64,000 nucleotides of DNA from Mauremys mutica (GCF_020497125.1 NC_059072.1:69571697-69635696), one strand, 5' to 3'; shown: positions 21,049-34,572, counted from the stretch's first letter. Notes: generated by a model from the letters alone, not told the origin. Numbers and translations are program-made.

Positions 21049-24000
21049 TAAGAACATAAGAACATAAGAAAGGCCGTACCGGGTCAGACCAAAGGTCCAT
21101 CTAGCCCAGTATCTGTCTACCGACAGTGGCCAATGCCAGGTGCCCCTGAGGGAGTGAACCTAACAGGCAATGATCAAGTGATCTCTCTCCTGCCATCCAT
21201 CTCCATCCTCTGACGAACAGAGGCTAGGGACACCATTCTTACCCATCCTGGCTAATAGCCATTTATGGACTTAGCCACCATGAATTTATCCAGTCCCCTT
21301 TTAAACATTGTTATAGTCCTAGCCTTCACAACCTCCTCAGGTAAGGAGTTCCACAAGTTGACTGTGCGCTGCGTGAAGAAGAACTTCCTTTTATTTGTTT
21401 TAAACCTGCTGCCTATTAATTTCATTTGGTGACCCCTAGTTCTTGTATTATGGGAATAAGTAAATAACTTTTCCTTATCCACTTTCTCAACATCACTCAT
21501 GATTTTATATACCTCTATCATGTCCCCCCTTAGTCTCCTCTTTTCCAAACTGAAGAGTCCTAGCCTCTTTAATCTTTCCTCATATGGGACCCTCTCTAAA
21601 CCCCTAATCATTTTAGTTGCTCTTTTCTGAACCTTTTCTAGTGCTAGAATATCTTTTTTGAGGTGAGGAGACCACATCTGTACACAGTATTCGAGATGTG
21701 GGCGTACCATGGATTTATATACGGGCAATAATATATTCTCAGTCTTATTCTCTATCCCCTTTTTAATGATTCCTAACATCCTGTTTGCTTTTTTGACCGC
21801 CTCTGCACACTGCGTGGACATCTTCAGAGAACTATCCACGATAACTCCAAGATCTTTTTCCTGACTCGTTGTAGCTAAATTAGCCCCCATCATGTTGTAT
21901 GTATAGTTGGGGTTATTTTTTCCAATGTGCATTACTTTACATTTATCCACATTAAATTTCATTTGCCATTTTGTTGCCCAATCACTTAGTTTTGTGAGAT
22001 CTTTTTGAAGTTCTTCATAATCTACTTTGGTCTTAACTATCTTGAGTAGTTTAGTGTCATCTGCAAACTTTGCCACCTCACTGTTTACCCCTTTCTCCAG
22101 ATCATTTATGAATAAATTGAATAGGATTTGTCCTAGGACTGACCCTTGGGGAACACCACTAGTTACCCCTCTCCATTCTGAGAATTTACCATTAATTCCT
22201 ACCCTTTGTTCCCTGTCCTTTAACCAGTTCTCAATCCATGAAAGGACCTTTCCTTTTATCCCATGACAGCTTAATTTACGTAAGAGCCTTTGGTGAGGGA
22301 CCTTGTCAAAGGCTTTCTGGAAATCTAAGTACACTATGTCCACCGGATCCCCCTTGTCCACATGTTTGTTGACCCCTTCAAAGAACTCTAATAGATTAGT
22401 AAGACACGATTTCCCTTTACAGAAACCATGTTGACTATTGCTCAAGAGTTTATGTTTTTCTATGTGTCTGACAATTTTATTCTTTACTATTGTTTCAACT
22501 AATTTGCCCGGTACCGACGTTAGACTTACCGGTCTGTAATTGCCAGGATCACCCCTAGAGCCCTTTTTAAATATTGGCGTTACATTAGCTAACTTCCAGT
22601 CATTGGGTACCGAAGCCGATTTAAAGGACAGGTTACAAACCTTGGTTAATAGTTCCGCAACTTCACATTTGAGTTCTTTCAGAACTCTTGGGTGAATGCC
22701 ATCTGGTCCCGGTGACTTGTTAATGTTGAGTTTATCAATTAATTCCAAAACCTCCTCTAGTGACACTTCAATCTGTGACAGTTCCTCAGATTTGTCACCT
22801 ACAAAAGCCAGCTCAGGTCTGGGAATCTCCCTAACATCCTCAGCCGTGAAGACTGAAGCAAAGAATCCATTTAGTTTCTCCGCAATGACTTTATCATCTT
22901 TAAGCGCTCCTTTTGTATTTTCATCGTCAAGGGGCCCCACTGGTTGTTTAGCAGGCTTCCTGCTTCTGATGTACTTAAAAAACATTTTGTTATTACCTTT
23001 GGAGTTTATGGCTAGCCGTTCTTCAAACTCCTCTTTGGCTTTTCTTATTACACTCTTGCACTTAAGTTGGCAGTGTTTGTGCTCCTTTCTATTTGCCTCC
23101 CTGGGATTTGACTTCCACTTTTTAAAGGAAGTCTTTTTATCTCTCACTGCTTCTTTTACATGGTTGTTAAGCCACGGTGGCTCTTTTTTAGTTCTTTTAC
23201 TGTTTTTCTTAATTTGGGGTATACATTGAAGTTGGGCCTCTATTATGGTGTCTTTAAAAAGGGCCCACGCAACTTGCAGGGATTTCACTTTAGTCACTGT
23301 ACCTTTTAACTTTTGTCTAACTAACCCCCTCATTTTTGTATAGTTCCCCCTTTTGAAATTAAAGGCCACAGTGTTGGGCAGTTGAGATGTTCTTCCCACC
23401 ACAGGGATGTTGAATGCTATTGTATTATGGTCACTATTTCCAAGCGGTCCTGCTATAGTTACCTCTTGGACCAGCTCCTGCGCTCCACTCAGGATTAAAT
23501 CTAGAGTCGCCTCTCCCCTTGTGGGTTCCCGTACCAGCTGCTCCATGAAGCAGTCATTTAAAGTATCGAGAAATTTTATCTCTGCATTTCGTCCTGAAGT
23601 GAAATGTTCCCAGTCAATATGGGGATAATTGAAATCCCCCACTATTATTGGGTTCTTAATTTTGATAGCCTCTCTAATTTCCCTTAGCATTTCATCATCA
23701 CTATTACTGTCCTGGTCAGGTGGTCGATAATAGATCCCTACTGTTATATTTTTACTAGAGCATGAAATTTCTATCCAGAGAGACTCTATGGAACCTGTGG
23801 ATTCACTTAAGATTTTTACTTCATTTGAATCTACACTTTCTTTAACATATAGTGCCACTCCTCCCCCTGCATGGCCTGTTCTGTCCTTCCGATATATTTT
23901 GTACCCCGGAATGATTGTGTCCCATTGATTGGTCTCAGTCCACCAGGTTTCTGTGATGCCTATTATATCTATATCCTCCTTTATCACAAGGCACTCTAGT

Positions 24001-24557
24001 TCACCCATCTTATTATTTAGACTTCTGGCATTTGTGTACAAGCACTTTAAATACTTGTCCCTGTTTATTAGCCTGCCTTTTTCTGATGTGCCAGATTCTT
24101 TTTTATGTGACTGTTTGTCATCTGATCTGGCCCTTACATTATACTTCTCATTCCTCTGCTCCTGACTATAACCTGGAGATTCTCTATCATCAGACTCTCC
24201 CCTAAGAGAAGTCTGTGTCCGATCCACACGCACCTCTGCAGCAGTCGGCTTTCCCCCATCTCCTAGTTTAAAAACTGCTCTACAACCTTTTTAATGTTTA
24301 GTGCCAGCAGTCTGGTTCCACTTTGGTTTAGGTGGAGCCCATCTCTCCTGTATAGGCTCCTCCCATCCCAGAAGTTTCCCCAGTTCCTAATGAATGTGAA
24401 CCCCTCCTCTCTACACCATCGTCTCATCCACGCATTGAGACTCTGAAGCTCTGCCTACCTACCTGGCCCTGCGCGTGGAACTGGGAGCATTTCTGAAAAT
24501 ACCACCATAGAGGTCCTGGATTTCAGTCTCTTCCCTAGCAGCCTAAATTTGGCTTCC
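21049..24557 (-). mobile_element. CR1 LINE with a complete ORF2
   Basis: The 3' end is at the left. The minus strand ends in a TTCTTATG tandem (TTCTTATGTTCTTATGTTCT at 21070-21051), as expected for the CR1 3' terminal octamer repeat. A 200-base 3' UTR holds the block also seen at 48068 and 54039. ORF2 fills 21252-24233. The sequence above 24233 (to about 24557) continues CR1 5' or inter-ORF text without a clear ORF1, so the copy is 5'-truncated. Low decay makes it one of the younger elements in the window. Confidence 0.9.
21252..24233 (-). CDS. CR1 ORF2: endonuclease and reverse transcriptase
   Basis: 993 codons, no stop. The protein nicks target DNA and reverse-transcribes CR1 RNA on it. 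An AP-type endonuclease spans about residues 62-275: N68 (TNAR), E95 (ITET), D200 and N202 (GDFN), D245 (LDLIL), and S267-D268-H269. Reverse transcriptase spans about 505-830: SPGPDGIHP (507-515), NYRPVSLTS, catalytic D637 (LDFQKAFD), GVPQGSVLG (693-701) and FADDTK with D725/D726. A C-terminal CR1 tail region follows ([44 protein letters not shown]). After GVPQGSVLG the usual Pro is Gln ([11 protein letters not shown]). The first Met was used; the true start may lie elsewhere because the copy is 5'-truncated. Key residues look intact, so activity is plausible but the promoter is missing. Confidence 0.9.
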   Translation of the reverse strand: MRVDRTQTSLRGESDDRESPGYSQEQRNEKYNVRARSDDKQSHKKESGTSEKGRLINRDKYLKCLYTNARSLNNKMGELECLVIKEDIDIIGITETWWTETNQWDTIIPGYKIYRKDRTGHAGGGVALYVKESVDSNEVKILSESTGSIESLWIEISCSSKNITVGIYYRPPDQDSNSDDEMLREIREAIKIKNPIIVGDFNYPHIDWEHFTSGRNAEIKFLDTLNDCFMEQLVREPTRGEATLDLILSGAQELVQEVTIAGPLGNSDHNTIAFNIPVVGRTSQLPNTVAFNFKRGNYTKMRGLVRQKLKGTVTKVKSLQVAWALFKDTIIEAQLQCIPQIKKNSKRTKKEPPWLNNHVKEAVRDKKTSFKKWKSNPREANRKEHKHCQLKCKSVIRKAKEEFEERLAINSKGNNKMFFKYIRSRKPAKQPVGPLDDENTKGALKDDKVIAEKLNGFFASVFTAEDVREIPRPELAFVGDKSEELSQIEVSLEEVLELIDKLNINKSPGPDGIHPRVLKELKCEVAELLTKVCNLSFKSASVPNDWKLANVTPIFKKGSRGDPGNYRPVSLTSVPGKLVETIVKNKIVRHIEKHKLLSNSQHGFCKGKSCLTNLLEFFEGVNKHVDKGDPVDIVYLDFQKAFDKVPHQRLLRKLSCHGIKGKVLSWIENWLKDREQRVGINGKFSEWRGVTSGVPQGSVLGQILFNLFINDLEKGVNSEVAKFADDTKLLKIVKTKVDYEELQKDLTKLSDWATKWQMKFNVDKCKVMHIGKNNPNYTYNMMGANLATTSQEKDLGVIVDSSLKMSTQCAEAVKKANRMLGIIKKGIENKTENILLPVYKSMVRPHLEYCVQMWSPHLKKDILALEKVQKRATKMIRGLERVPYEERLKRLGLFSLEKRRLRGDMIEVYKIMSDVEKVDKEKLFTYSHNTRTRGHQMKLIGSRFKTNKRKFFFTQRTVNLWNSLPEEVVKARTITMFKRGLDKFMVAKSINGY

Positions 24558-24950
24558 AGGATATGTTCAAAGGACATCAGCCATTGATTTCAGTGGCAGT
24601 TGGGGTCGGATATGCAGAATTGTAGAGCTAGCTCAAGAGCTCAGCCCAGGCACCCAGAAAATGTGGAACACAAAATTATCAACCACCAGTGAGCAGTTTG
24701 GTTTAAGTGACTTGCTTAGGATCATACAGTAACTCTGCAGCAGACACAGGGATAAAATAGAATATTCTAGGGCACAATTGCCTTAACCATGAGACAACCC
24801 TCTCTGTTCCTTCACTATGTTGCCTCACTAACTACACATCTTCCAATTTCTGCAATAATGAGGCAGGGGTCACACAACAGCTTCCTTTACTACACAACTT
24901 TGATTCATTCCCAGGGCATCACCCATCATGTGCCCTGAATGAGGTAGGGG
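24558..24950. repeat. Old repeat flanking the CR1
   Basis: Non-coding. A segment around 24700-24745 (AAGTGACTTGCTTAGGATCA) reads like the gene-distal part of a MIR/L2-style or similar amniote repeat. It may continue the repeat on the other side of the CR1 at 20960-21048. Confidence 0.35.
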
Positions 24951-25560
24951 TTCTTGTGACAGGGTGTACCAATCCCACACTGGAGAGGCAAGGGTTAACA
25001 AACTGCTCTGGGCTCAAGAGGCCATATCCCTTTGCCCCTGCTGGGCATGCTCCCACTGGAGGGAGCATTCAACTCAGTCTGGGCAGACTGAGGAGGAGAG
25101 TGGCTGTGTGTAGCAGCCTCTGGCTGAGAAGCCACTGAGACCCCAAGCCACCAGGGTCAAGTCTCCTAGCAGTGCTGCAGGAAGCCAGTCAACCACAGGA
25201 ACTGAAGGAGGAGACAAAGCAGAGGGAACATGAGAGGGACCCCATGTCCAATCCCAGAAACTCTGCCAGAGGGATTGGAATGAGGCTAGGAATCAACCCT
25301 GGGAACTTGCTTAGAGGTATTGGAACCTGAATCCTGACTCAGGGTCCATTGTTTGGAAGGGCCTTGGGTCAAAACCAGGTGGAGAAGGGTGGGTCCAGGT
25401 TCCCCAACCCTCTCCACTCTTGCAAATAGCCATGCTACCCCCAAATAGTAGCTGCTAGACAGTGGCCTTTGGACTCTCAGCATTAGGCATTGTATCCTGG
25501 AATGTCACTATTAGGTGGTGCAGTTGGCCGGAGCACTCAACCACCCCCCCGCAAACAGTT
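24951..25560. repeat. GC-richer unclassified repeat
   Basis: Starts near TGTGACAGGGTGTACCAATC and has composition unlike the flanks (purine-rich GGAGG/CAGAGGG). No coding frame and no paired copy in the window. An LTR or a non-autonomous transposon is possible. Confidence 0.25.
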
Positions 25561-26080
25561 CTGTGGAAAAAAAATAGCTTGTGATCATGCAAAAGATACT
25601 GCAGTATAATGCATCCACACAAGTGGGCCTAATTAAGATTACACAAGCAACCTTACTTCTGGTAATTCTTAACTTTTGAAAGTTTGACTTTTCAAGTTTT
25701 AATAATCTTTTTACAGTTTTTTTTGTGTAATATCCTTGTTTTTAGAAAAGTGAATTGATAAAACAAAAATTCCATCATGTGGCATCATATTGATACCTAT
25801 ATGGTTCATCAACAGAGTTAAACTTTACATCCTTCAAACAGACCTCTGCCACATTAGCTAAAAGAGCAACTGATGGCAATCGTAATTAGTCAGCCCCTGT
25901 GTAGCCCAGCACAGGGTGGGGATATGACACATACAACCACACCACCAAGTGCTTGGATGAAATCAGCTCTATGATGAGGAACAATTGCTAAACTCCTACA
26001 TGGCAGCATCCACAGGTAATGTTTTCTATCATCTCCACTTGGCTAGGAACTCCATCCCTTCAGACAGACAAAGAGGTGGC
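25561..26080. other. Gene-less sequence
   Basis: Nothing recognised on either strand. Confidence 0.45.
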
Positions 26081-26480
26081 CTCAGTTATTCATGACTTTG
26101 TCACCTCTTGGCTCTACTAGAGCAATGCAAAATACCTGGGCATGAAGCATTCAACACTTAAACACCACCTAGTTCAGAGCACTGGAGCATATATCTTCAG
26201 CAGCGCAGACTGCTGCAAATGTATCAACCATGTTCTCCACTCTCTACAGTGACTTCCCATAGAATTTTGAATCAAGTAAAAGGTCTCAGACCTTATCTTC
26301 AAAACACTCTATGACCTGGGCCCAGGATATCTAAGATTGTCTGTGGATGACAACTCTACCCCTCTGGCACAATGGAACTCTGAACCCTCTGTTCAGGGGA
26401 CAAAGCTTTCTGCGGGGGCAATCCAAGACTATCAATGAATTCCCCTGCAAACTGAGGACCACCACAAACCTCACCACTTT
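26081..26480 (+). pseudogene. Ancient LINE reverse-transcriptase C-terminal remnant (L2/CR1-L3 type)
   Basis: In broken plus-strand frames one can read VIHDFVTSWL, then SNAKYLG, HLVQSTGAY, HVLHSLQ-LPIEF and FKTLYDLGPGYL. This is the order of the RT thumb region in L2/CR1-like LINEs (F-T-S-LDY-N-LY-G, LQLVQNAAA, L-SLHWLPI, FKAL-GL-P-YL). Several stops; very old. Confidence 0.55.
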
Positions 26481-27598
26481 CCACTCCACAATGAAAGGCA
26501 CATTTCTTTGACCAACCTTTCTTTCTTTAACATGAATACATAGCAGGTATTTAACTGAAATAAAAACAAACCACAGGAACACTACCAAAATGAGGCACTC
26601 CTCTACATGTGCTTGTCACACTGGGGAGAAGATAAGAGAACAAACACATGGCAACTGTATAGCTACATTACTTAGTGCACTGTTGAAAGGTGCTCAGCTA
26701 CTACAGTGATGAGAATGGAAGAGAACAGAATAGCTACACTTTGCCAGTGAGTTTCATAGATATTTGCTGACAGCAGATGAATAATGAGACACAGGGATCT
26801 TGGGTTCCATTCCAGGCTGTGTTGGGCATAGACTCTTCTTTCTTTTCTCACTATGACATTCTCCTCAGGGAACCCAGAACTGTCAGCCACTATATAACCT
26901 CTCTGCCTCAGCAGGAAAGCGCTTTGCTGGAACTTAGGCTGTTTGTCAGTTCCCTACCACTTCAATATGTCCACTTTGCCAGTCTTGATATTCTTACCTG
27001 AAAGACAAGTCAATGAGCCCAAGTTCCCCAGAAACATCTCCTGCAGTGTTCAGTCCCTCTCACAGGACACTCACAGAAATTGCTTGCTGCCTCCAAAGAG
27101 CCATTGCACCACCCCAGTCTGTTAGTGTAGCTGAGATCCCACACTTCACTTTAATACACAGCACTGACATGGTATTGTAAGAAAACAAGAATATTATTAT
27201 TAATAAAGAACACCTATTTAAATGATACCAAGCAAGACTAAAAGATAGAAAAGGGTTACAAACAAAACAAGCTTTCTAGTGTCCAAGACTTAACTTTACC
27301 AAGCTACTGCCTTTGCTTAAATAGTTTTCTCACTTACATCCAGGTACCAGCATCTCCAATGCTTCTGGTAAGAGGAACCAACATTCCCAGAGTAAGAGGA
27401 TGCTGCCCTCTTTGTTCTCTAAATGATGGATAACTAGAATGTCTTTTTTGCTCCCCTTATATTTCCCGTTCATTGCCTTTGCTTCAAGAGTCAGGAAGAC
27501 CTGGGGATTCTAGAATCTGGAATGTCCCCCAATACCCTCACCAAGCTGTGTCTTCCACTGATTGCTTTGTTTTCCTTCTATGTAACTATATTTTCATT
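26481..27598. other. Gene-less sequence, probably repeat-derived in its right part
   Basis: 27125-27598 together with 27725-27930 reads as one interspersed repeat split by the Penelope-like tail. No internal second copy is available to prove it. No coding support. Confidence 0.3.
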
Positions 27599-27724
27599 TA
27601 TCAGAGGGGTAGCCGTGTTAGTCTGGTTCTGTAGAAGCAGCAAAGAATCCTGTGGCACCTTATAGACTAACAGATGTTTTGCAGCATGAGCTTTCGTGGG
27701 TGAATACCCACTTCTTCGGATGCA
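27599..27724 (-). mobile_element. Penelope-like element tail
   Basis: Reverse complement of the tail at 17185-17310 and 48391-48516: TATCAGAGGGGTAGCCGTGT, then GGCACCTTATAGACTAACAG, AGCTTTCGTGGGTGAATACC and CTTCGGATGCAT. Minus-strand hammerhead-like fold at about 27681-27723. Non-coding. Confidence 0.75.
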
Positions 27725-30700
27725 TTGTCCTCTGACTGTAACCAAGTCAGACAGACAAATCCACCTTCCCTTGTCTAGGGCAAGTGTTTGTCCATTGCCT
27801 CAAAAACATATTTAAGAACATATTTACAGCACATATACATACCTCTTTTTTACACAACTGTGCATACATTATGCAATGATATTCATGACCATCATGTCCC
27901 CAGTTTTATGACACCTTACAAGACACTGTTTGGCTAAACATTGACAACAATGAGTTGAGTATGCACTTTGCCAGTTGGCATAAAAGGGTTCTTAGGATCA
28001 CACACACACCCAGCTTGACCCCTTCTACCTCATACACTCCGACATTTCTCTCTCTCTGTACCAGTTCTGTCTCTTCCTGAGCTCTGGCTTCCTTGCGCAG
28101 TCCTCTTCTCCTTGAATGTGCAATGTGAGTCTCCACTCTAAAGGCTTCTCATCCCAGTCTAGACTCCTTGCCCAGCCAGTCCTAGTCTCCCCCTCCAGAT
28201 TCACTGTCCAATTCCCATTCTCTCCCTTTCCCCACACCAAGTCCCAGTTTCCTTGCCCAGCCAGTCCCAACATCCCCCTCTCTTGGCTCCTCATCTGATT
28301 TGACTCTTCCTCTCCCTACCCTCTATTGGCTACCAATCTCTACCTTCTAAAACCTTCCCCCTCCAACACACCCACAATTTACAAGAAGAGGCAGAAGGAT
28401 TTAGGAGATGTTGACACTGCCTAACCAGATTCTACCTAACAATAAAAAGAAAAAAAACAAAACACTGTTCTGAAAGTGCAAACTCTTCTAACTTTTGATA
28501 CAAAAATGGCTAACCACACTGGTAATCTGCTCTGTAAATTGAAACAGAGTTATTCTTATTTAGATTGACTGTAATGCATCTTAACATCACAGATAGTTTA
28601 GCTAGGTACCAATCTAAGGGCAAACATTTACACTGTGAATCCTGGTAAAAAAGAAAATAGTTACAACATAAATGGCTCAGTCTGTCTTCAATCAATGCAA
28701 GCTTTACAACCAATTTGTGGGATCTGGCTGAGATGCAAAACCTTTGTTCAGTCTTCAGAACTGACTTGGTTTGAATTGTGTTGGCTAATGCTTGGCAGAT
28801 AAGTCCTACTGTATTGTTCCCGTTTCCTGACTGGATGAACATATGAACTCTACTACCATGAAGGGGGAGGGAGAAAGTTTTACATTAATTCTCTATTTGC
28901 TTAACTGAGTTTGAAAATATTAATGAAAATTCCTCCAATTTCTCAAATGTTTATGGGAAATTAACACAAAAAGCATGTAAACCAGGCCAGGCTGACCCTG
29001 TTATTTGCAATAACCTTTTTCTGTTATTTGTCCATCTCTATTTGCAGTACACTCGGGCCCCAATCCTATCGTCAACTCCACCTGGGCAGAACCCGTTTAC
29101 AGGGAGCTCACAGTGGAATTGAGCTTTTACAGATATTCTCACTGTCTAGGCAAAATTGTGTTTTGGAAATACTATCGATTTATATTTATATTCCAATCAA
29201 AATTCAGTTTGGAAGATTTTTGGAAGATCTTTCCACTGAAAGAGTCCTGATTCAAGCTGCCTTTATAACAAAATAGCACTACAGTACAGCAAAGCTAAAT
29301 GAATTCCAGTTACTAAAATAAATATATAAACACTTGTATTTCTAATGTTCATAATACATCTTAGCTCTTAAAAACCCAAGCCATTTTGGCTGTCTTGATA
29401 ACTGGATCATTTTTTTTGTTTATGGGCTGTCAATTGCTTGACATTTTAATGCATACACAACAGAGCTCAAAAGTATTTTAATAAGCATAGTGGGATTAAA
29501 ACCTAACCCTACAGCTCTAATTGTGGTGCTAAACCACTTCTCAATATCTGTTTACCAAACAGAAGTTAATTAAAAGCAGAGGTTCATATTATATGCACAG
29601 CATTACATTATAATAAGGACAGGATGCGACATCTGCAGAAAAATGGAGAACTGGAATGAAGGTGGCAATTAAAAAACTTTATAGGAATCTATGAACTTCC
29701 TGCTCTCCCAATACACTGTAAGAAATGTTATGGTAATTACATTGCAGTCATAGGAAAGTGTCAGGTTTTTTTGTTGTTGTGTTTGTTCAAAGCATAACCT
29801 AGCTGGATTTTTTTTTAATTAGTCCATTAAACATAGAATTAGATGATAGAATTAAACATAGAAGAGAGGTATTTAGTTGAGGTGGGCTACTTTGTGAGAT
29901 ATTTGTTGGTATTCTGGGATCAAGTGTGCAGCTGCACAAAGAGCATCTTCTACTAATATTCTTAATGTGCTTTGCATCCGTGTTGGTAAATTTTGAAGGA
30001 AGTACTGAGCAGGGCCAGGTCTATACTAAGTGTTTCCAGCATAGCTACATTAGCAAGGAGCATGAAAAAAAACCACCCACAACCACTGTAGCTGCTGAAG
30101 GATATATTATGGGGAAAGAGGAGATGGAGTAGCAGTTCCTCTAGGGCCAGCCTAATATTTTCTAAGTCACTGCTCTTTAAGGTGGCATAGGCTTCCTATT
30201 TGGTATGCAGAGCAAGAGCAGAAACTGAACTCACATTCAGAACGCCCGCTTTCCTCCACCTCAGCTAAAATAATCTTTTCAAATTCCCTGCTAAATTTCC
30301 CATAGGAATGGGTACAGCTTTTTAGGTTGGTAGGAAGCAGTATTACATAATTATCGTGGCAGCTCAAAATGATGTTTCATGTTCAGATTTGCATTGCTCT
30401 ATTATAAATGACACATGGCATATTCTAACAGCAACACAATGGCAGCAACAGCAGTTGCAGTTTAAATGATAAAATACCCAGATGCTGAAAAATATGTACA
30501 CTTTCCTTTTTGGAATTAGAGCGCAAAAAGAACTAAAAGTTGTGGGCTGTTTGCCAGCAGAGCCAAAGCTTGAAAGGTGCCATGGAGTCCAAAGAGTCTG
30601 GCAGTTCTAAAACTCAGCTGCCAGCCAGGGCAATAAGTTGGCAGACCCTTTGAGCCAAAAAAACTCAGACATGGCAGTAAAGGATGTAGGAGACAGTCCC

Positions 30701-32149
30701 TCCACATCTCCTTAGCCCTTCTCCTGCATAAAATATTTTGGCATGGTTTAGACTAGGTGGGGCCGCGTCACAAACCCTCTGCCACCCTTCTGGTCCCATG
30801 GATGGGTTTATGAAACCCTATGGATGCAGTAATTTCCATGCCCTGTGTGGCCACAGTCTGAGGGCTGCTTGAGGATAGAATGGGGTGATATTTGCATGGG
30901 TTTCCCACCTTCACCCCCCCAACAGCTCTGTGCCCCTTCCATGTGCCGATCAAGTCAAGTGATCTTGGGATTGATCTATTATTTTACCCTGCTATTTGGG
31001 TTATATGCCTCTATGTCCCAATTCAGAAGAGCATTTAAGCATGTGCTAAAAGCTTAGCATATGCTTAAGTGCTCTTTTGAATGGATTTTTTTCCTGAATT
31101 GGGGCCAAGGGCCCTGATCCAGAGCTGACTGAAGTCAATGGAAAGACCCCCATTGGGTTCAACTGGTGCTGAATCAGGACTCTAGAGTAATATTTTCAAG
31201 AGATGTTTAGCACTAAATTTTCAGAAGTAACTTAGGCACATTGGAGCCTAAGTCTCATTGAAAATCAGTGGGATTGATTATCCTAAATTACTCAATCACT
31301 CAGATAAAAATCTTACCCTACTGTTTAAAATCCAGTAGGGGCTGAATGCCCCAGTGCCTCTCAGTATTTGGGGCATGGTGCATATTCAAATACATTCACT
31401 TCTGTTTTATTAAAATACCTAGAGGTCACCTTTACTGCAGATCTCTTCCATTTCAATGGCTCATGTGAAACTCAATTAATTACAAATATAAAAAAAGGAT
31501 GACACAGGATAGTTCGATTTATGCAATGTCCTATAAATGGATGTAAGCCTCATCCCAGGCGAACTGTAATATTTTTTAAATGACCAAGCAGCAAGAGACA
31601 CACATTAAGCAGGGAGTTCCTTTTAATCTACTGGAGGCTAACACTTGGCATAACATTTTAGCACTTTTGAAAAAATCCAGAGCCAAATATTCCACAAAGT
31701 ATGCCAAATAAAGAAAAGTACAGTGTCAAACAAAAACAATTAACAAAACCTTTTGTGACCTACACTGTCATACCTCTTCTTAGAACTATCCTAACACAAT
31801 GCACATTATGGGGATGTTATCCCTTGACAATACAAAACAAAGGCTAAAGAAATCAGTCAAAATCATCTGCCCTTGGCAATAGCTGTAGGTTTTTAACATT
31901 ACAGTAATTCTGCAATTAGAACAAAAACCAGAAGATAAGATTCAAAACTGTAGCCTGATTTAGGGTGTACTGATAATATGGGGATTTAATTTATTGATTT
32001 AATTTTATTTGATCTTAATAATAATATTTAATAATTATTATCATCTATATTAATGATTATGGGTTTTAGGCTTGCCAATCTGTTTGATCAGAAGATAAAA
32101 GTTCTTGTCCTGAATCAGGCTCCACAGAGTTTACAAAGGACCCTCGGAG
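27725..32149. other. Long gene-less interval
   Basis: No coding exon could be supported. Contents seen: CA/CT-rich pyrimidine stretch (28000-28380); AT-rich sequence around 29300-29700; an old repeat with an imperfect 23-base palindrome at 31027-31076 and a following GAAGTCAATGG block; AT-rich 31990-32060. A 110-codon minus frame at 28510-28842 has no recognisable motif. Confidence 0.4.
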
Positions 32150-32929
32150 GTATGACAGGAAGCTCACACTGAGACAGATATGGCCTTAAAGACTTTTTAT
32201 TAAAATTAATAATAGTAAGTAAATGGTAAAATACCCAGAGTTACAAAGTTATACTTGCATTACTGCTATTCAAAAGATCCATATGATAATATAGTAGTAT
32301 ATGCAACAAAGCTTTAGTGAGTTAACATACTCACACCCTTCCTTGATAACCGGGTGGTAAGAGACACAGAAACAGCCTTGCGGCTCAGGTTTCTCAATCC
32401 TTGACTGAGGGATGCAGTGCTTAGAAAATGCTAAGAGCTATCAAAGCTGACTAGGGCTTACTTGACAAACTTAAATCAAAACCTAATAAACTAAGAATAA
32501 AACGTAGGGAAACCAAGCTTAGCCTAGTTCCTTTGAAACTTACAGTTTAAGAAGAACAAGTGTAGCCTACTAATAATAGCAGTCATCATAGATAGATAGA
32601 ATAGATAGAGTGGAGGAAGTAAGTGAGAATAGAGATGGAGTAAAGTGAGAACTGGAGTCAAGTAAGAACTGGAGATACTCTATTGAGGTGGGTTCTCTTT
32701 TATTGGGCAAATGCCGGAAATCCTTCCTCTTATGCCCAAATTTCATTCCTCACCCACAGAAATATTAGGGTACACTTACCCCATAGGCTAGTATGTATGT
32801 GCATATTGATGACAGGTATGTACACGCATCAGTTTCTCGTGGTGTACTTGTTAAGTCTGTGGGTACAACATTGAAACCCCACCCATGCCATTCTCCATTG
32901 TCTGTTAGTCTAGATAAAAGGTCATAGAC
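32150..32929. other. Non-coding host DNA into which Harbinger B inserted
   Basis: AT-rich with an imperfect ATAGATAGATAGA tract at about 32589. No gene. It continues after Harbinger B at 37894-38205. Confidence 0.4.
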
Positions 32930-33296
32930 TTAGGGTACGTCTACACTACAAGAGTAGTTCGATTCAACTTAAGTCGAATTTGTGGAATCGACCTTACAAA
33001 GTCGAATTTGTGTGTCCATACTAAGGACACTAATTCGACTTTGTGAGTCCACACTAACGGGGCAAGCATCGACTTTGGAAGCGGTGCACTGTGGGCAGCT
33101 ATCCCACAGTTCCCGCAGTCCCCGCTGCCCATTGGAATGCTGGGTAGAGCCCCCAATGCCTGCTGGGGGAAAAAATGTGTCGAGGGTGCTTTTGGGTAAC
33201 TGTCATCATTGAACCGTCACTCCCACCGGCGGGAAATCAGTTCGCGCACTTTTCCTGTTAGTGACAGCGTGGACGCCACAGCACTCCACTGCGATC

Positions 33297-34572
33297 ATGG
33301 AGCCCGCTGCGATCATCGCTGAACTTATGGCCGTTGTCAACTCCTCGCACCTTATTGTACACCTCTTCAACAGTCAGATGCTGAGAAATCGGTCGAGGAG
33401 GCTCCGGCAGCGCGGTGAGGACATGAAGTCACAGAGTGGCACAGACCTCTCAGAAAGCACGGTACACCACGCCGTGGAGATCATGGTGGCAATGGGTCAT
33501 GCTCATGCTATGGAACGGCGATTCTGGGCCCGGGAAACAAGCACGGACTGGTGGGACCGCATAGTGCTGCAGGTCTGGGATGAATCACAGTGGCTGCGAA
33601 ACTTCAGGATGCGTAAGGGAACTTTCCTTGAACTGTGTGACTTGCTGTCCCCTGCCCTGAAGCGCAAGGACACCCGGATGTGAGCAGCCCTGAGTGTGCT
33701 GAAGCGAGTGGCCATAGCCCTCTGGAAACTTGCCACGCCAGACAGCTACCGGTCAGTAGCAAACCACTTTGGCGTGGGCAAATCTACCGTGGGGCTTGCT
33801 GTGATGCAAGTAGCCCACGCAATCGTTGAGCTCCTGCTCTCAAAGGTAGTGGCCCTGGGAAACGTCCAGGTCGTCACAGATGGCTTCGCCGCGATGGGAT
33901 TCCCAAACTGCGGTGGGGCTATAGATGGGACTCACATCCCTATCCTGGGACCAGCCCACCAGGCCAGCCAGTATATTAACAGAAAGGGCTACTTTTCAAT
34001 GGTGCTGCAAGCACTGGTGGCCCATAGGGGACGCTTTACCAACATCAGCGTCGGATGGCCGGGAAAGGTTGATGACTCGCGTGTGTTCAGGAACTCTGGT
34101 CTGTTTAGACGCCTGCAGGAAGGTAGTTTCTTCCCGGACCACAAAATAACTGTTGGGGATGTGCAGATGCCTACAGTGATCCTCGGGGACCCAGCCTACC
34201 CGCTAATGCCCTGGCTCATGAAGCCCTATACAGGCGCCTTGGACAGTGACAAGGAACTCTTCAACTACCGGCTGAGCAAGTGCAGAATGGTGGTGGAGTG
34301 TGCTTTCGGATGTCTCAAGGGGAGATGGAGGAGCTTACTGACTCGCTTGGATCTCAGCGAAACCAATATCCCCATTGTTATTGCAGCTTGCTGTGTGCTC
34401 CACAATCTCTGTGAGAGCAAGGGGGAGACCTTTATGGCGGGATGGGAGATTGAAGCAAATCGCCTGGCTGCTGATTACGCTCAGCCAGACAATTAGAAGA
34501 GCCCAGCGGGAAGCGCTGCACATCCGAGAGGCTTTGAAAGATAGATTCCTCAGGTTGCAGGGTAACCTGTGA
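33297..34572 (+). pseudogene. Harbinger transposase, copy B (nonsense and frameshift)
   Basis: Best start ATG at 33297 (GCGATCATGG, protein MEPAAIIAEL); an in-frame ATG at 33261 would add 12 residues. The frame meets TGA at 33681-33683, where copy A has CGA: a CpG decay change. It then continues in the same frame with HTH, AIDGTHIPI, LGDPAYPL and VVECAFGCLKG. An 8-base deletion relative to A just before 34496 gives an early stop after YAQPDN; in A the protein goes on to REQGNL, the equivalent here lying in a shifted frame near 34572. The nuclease triad is present, so only these two lesions break the gene. A poly(A) signal AATAAA lies at 34689-34694. Confidence 0.85.

Noticed and set aside
22696..23229. 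177-codon plus-strand frame
   Set aside because: Antisense shadow of CR1 ORF2.
28510..28842. 110-codon minus-strand frame as possible exon
   Set aside because: No motif, no convincing splice boundaries and an implausible composition in its second half.
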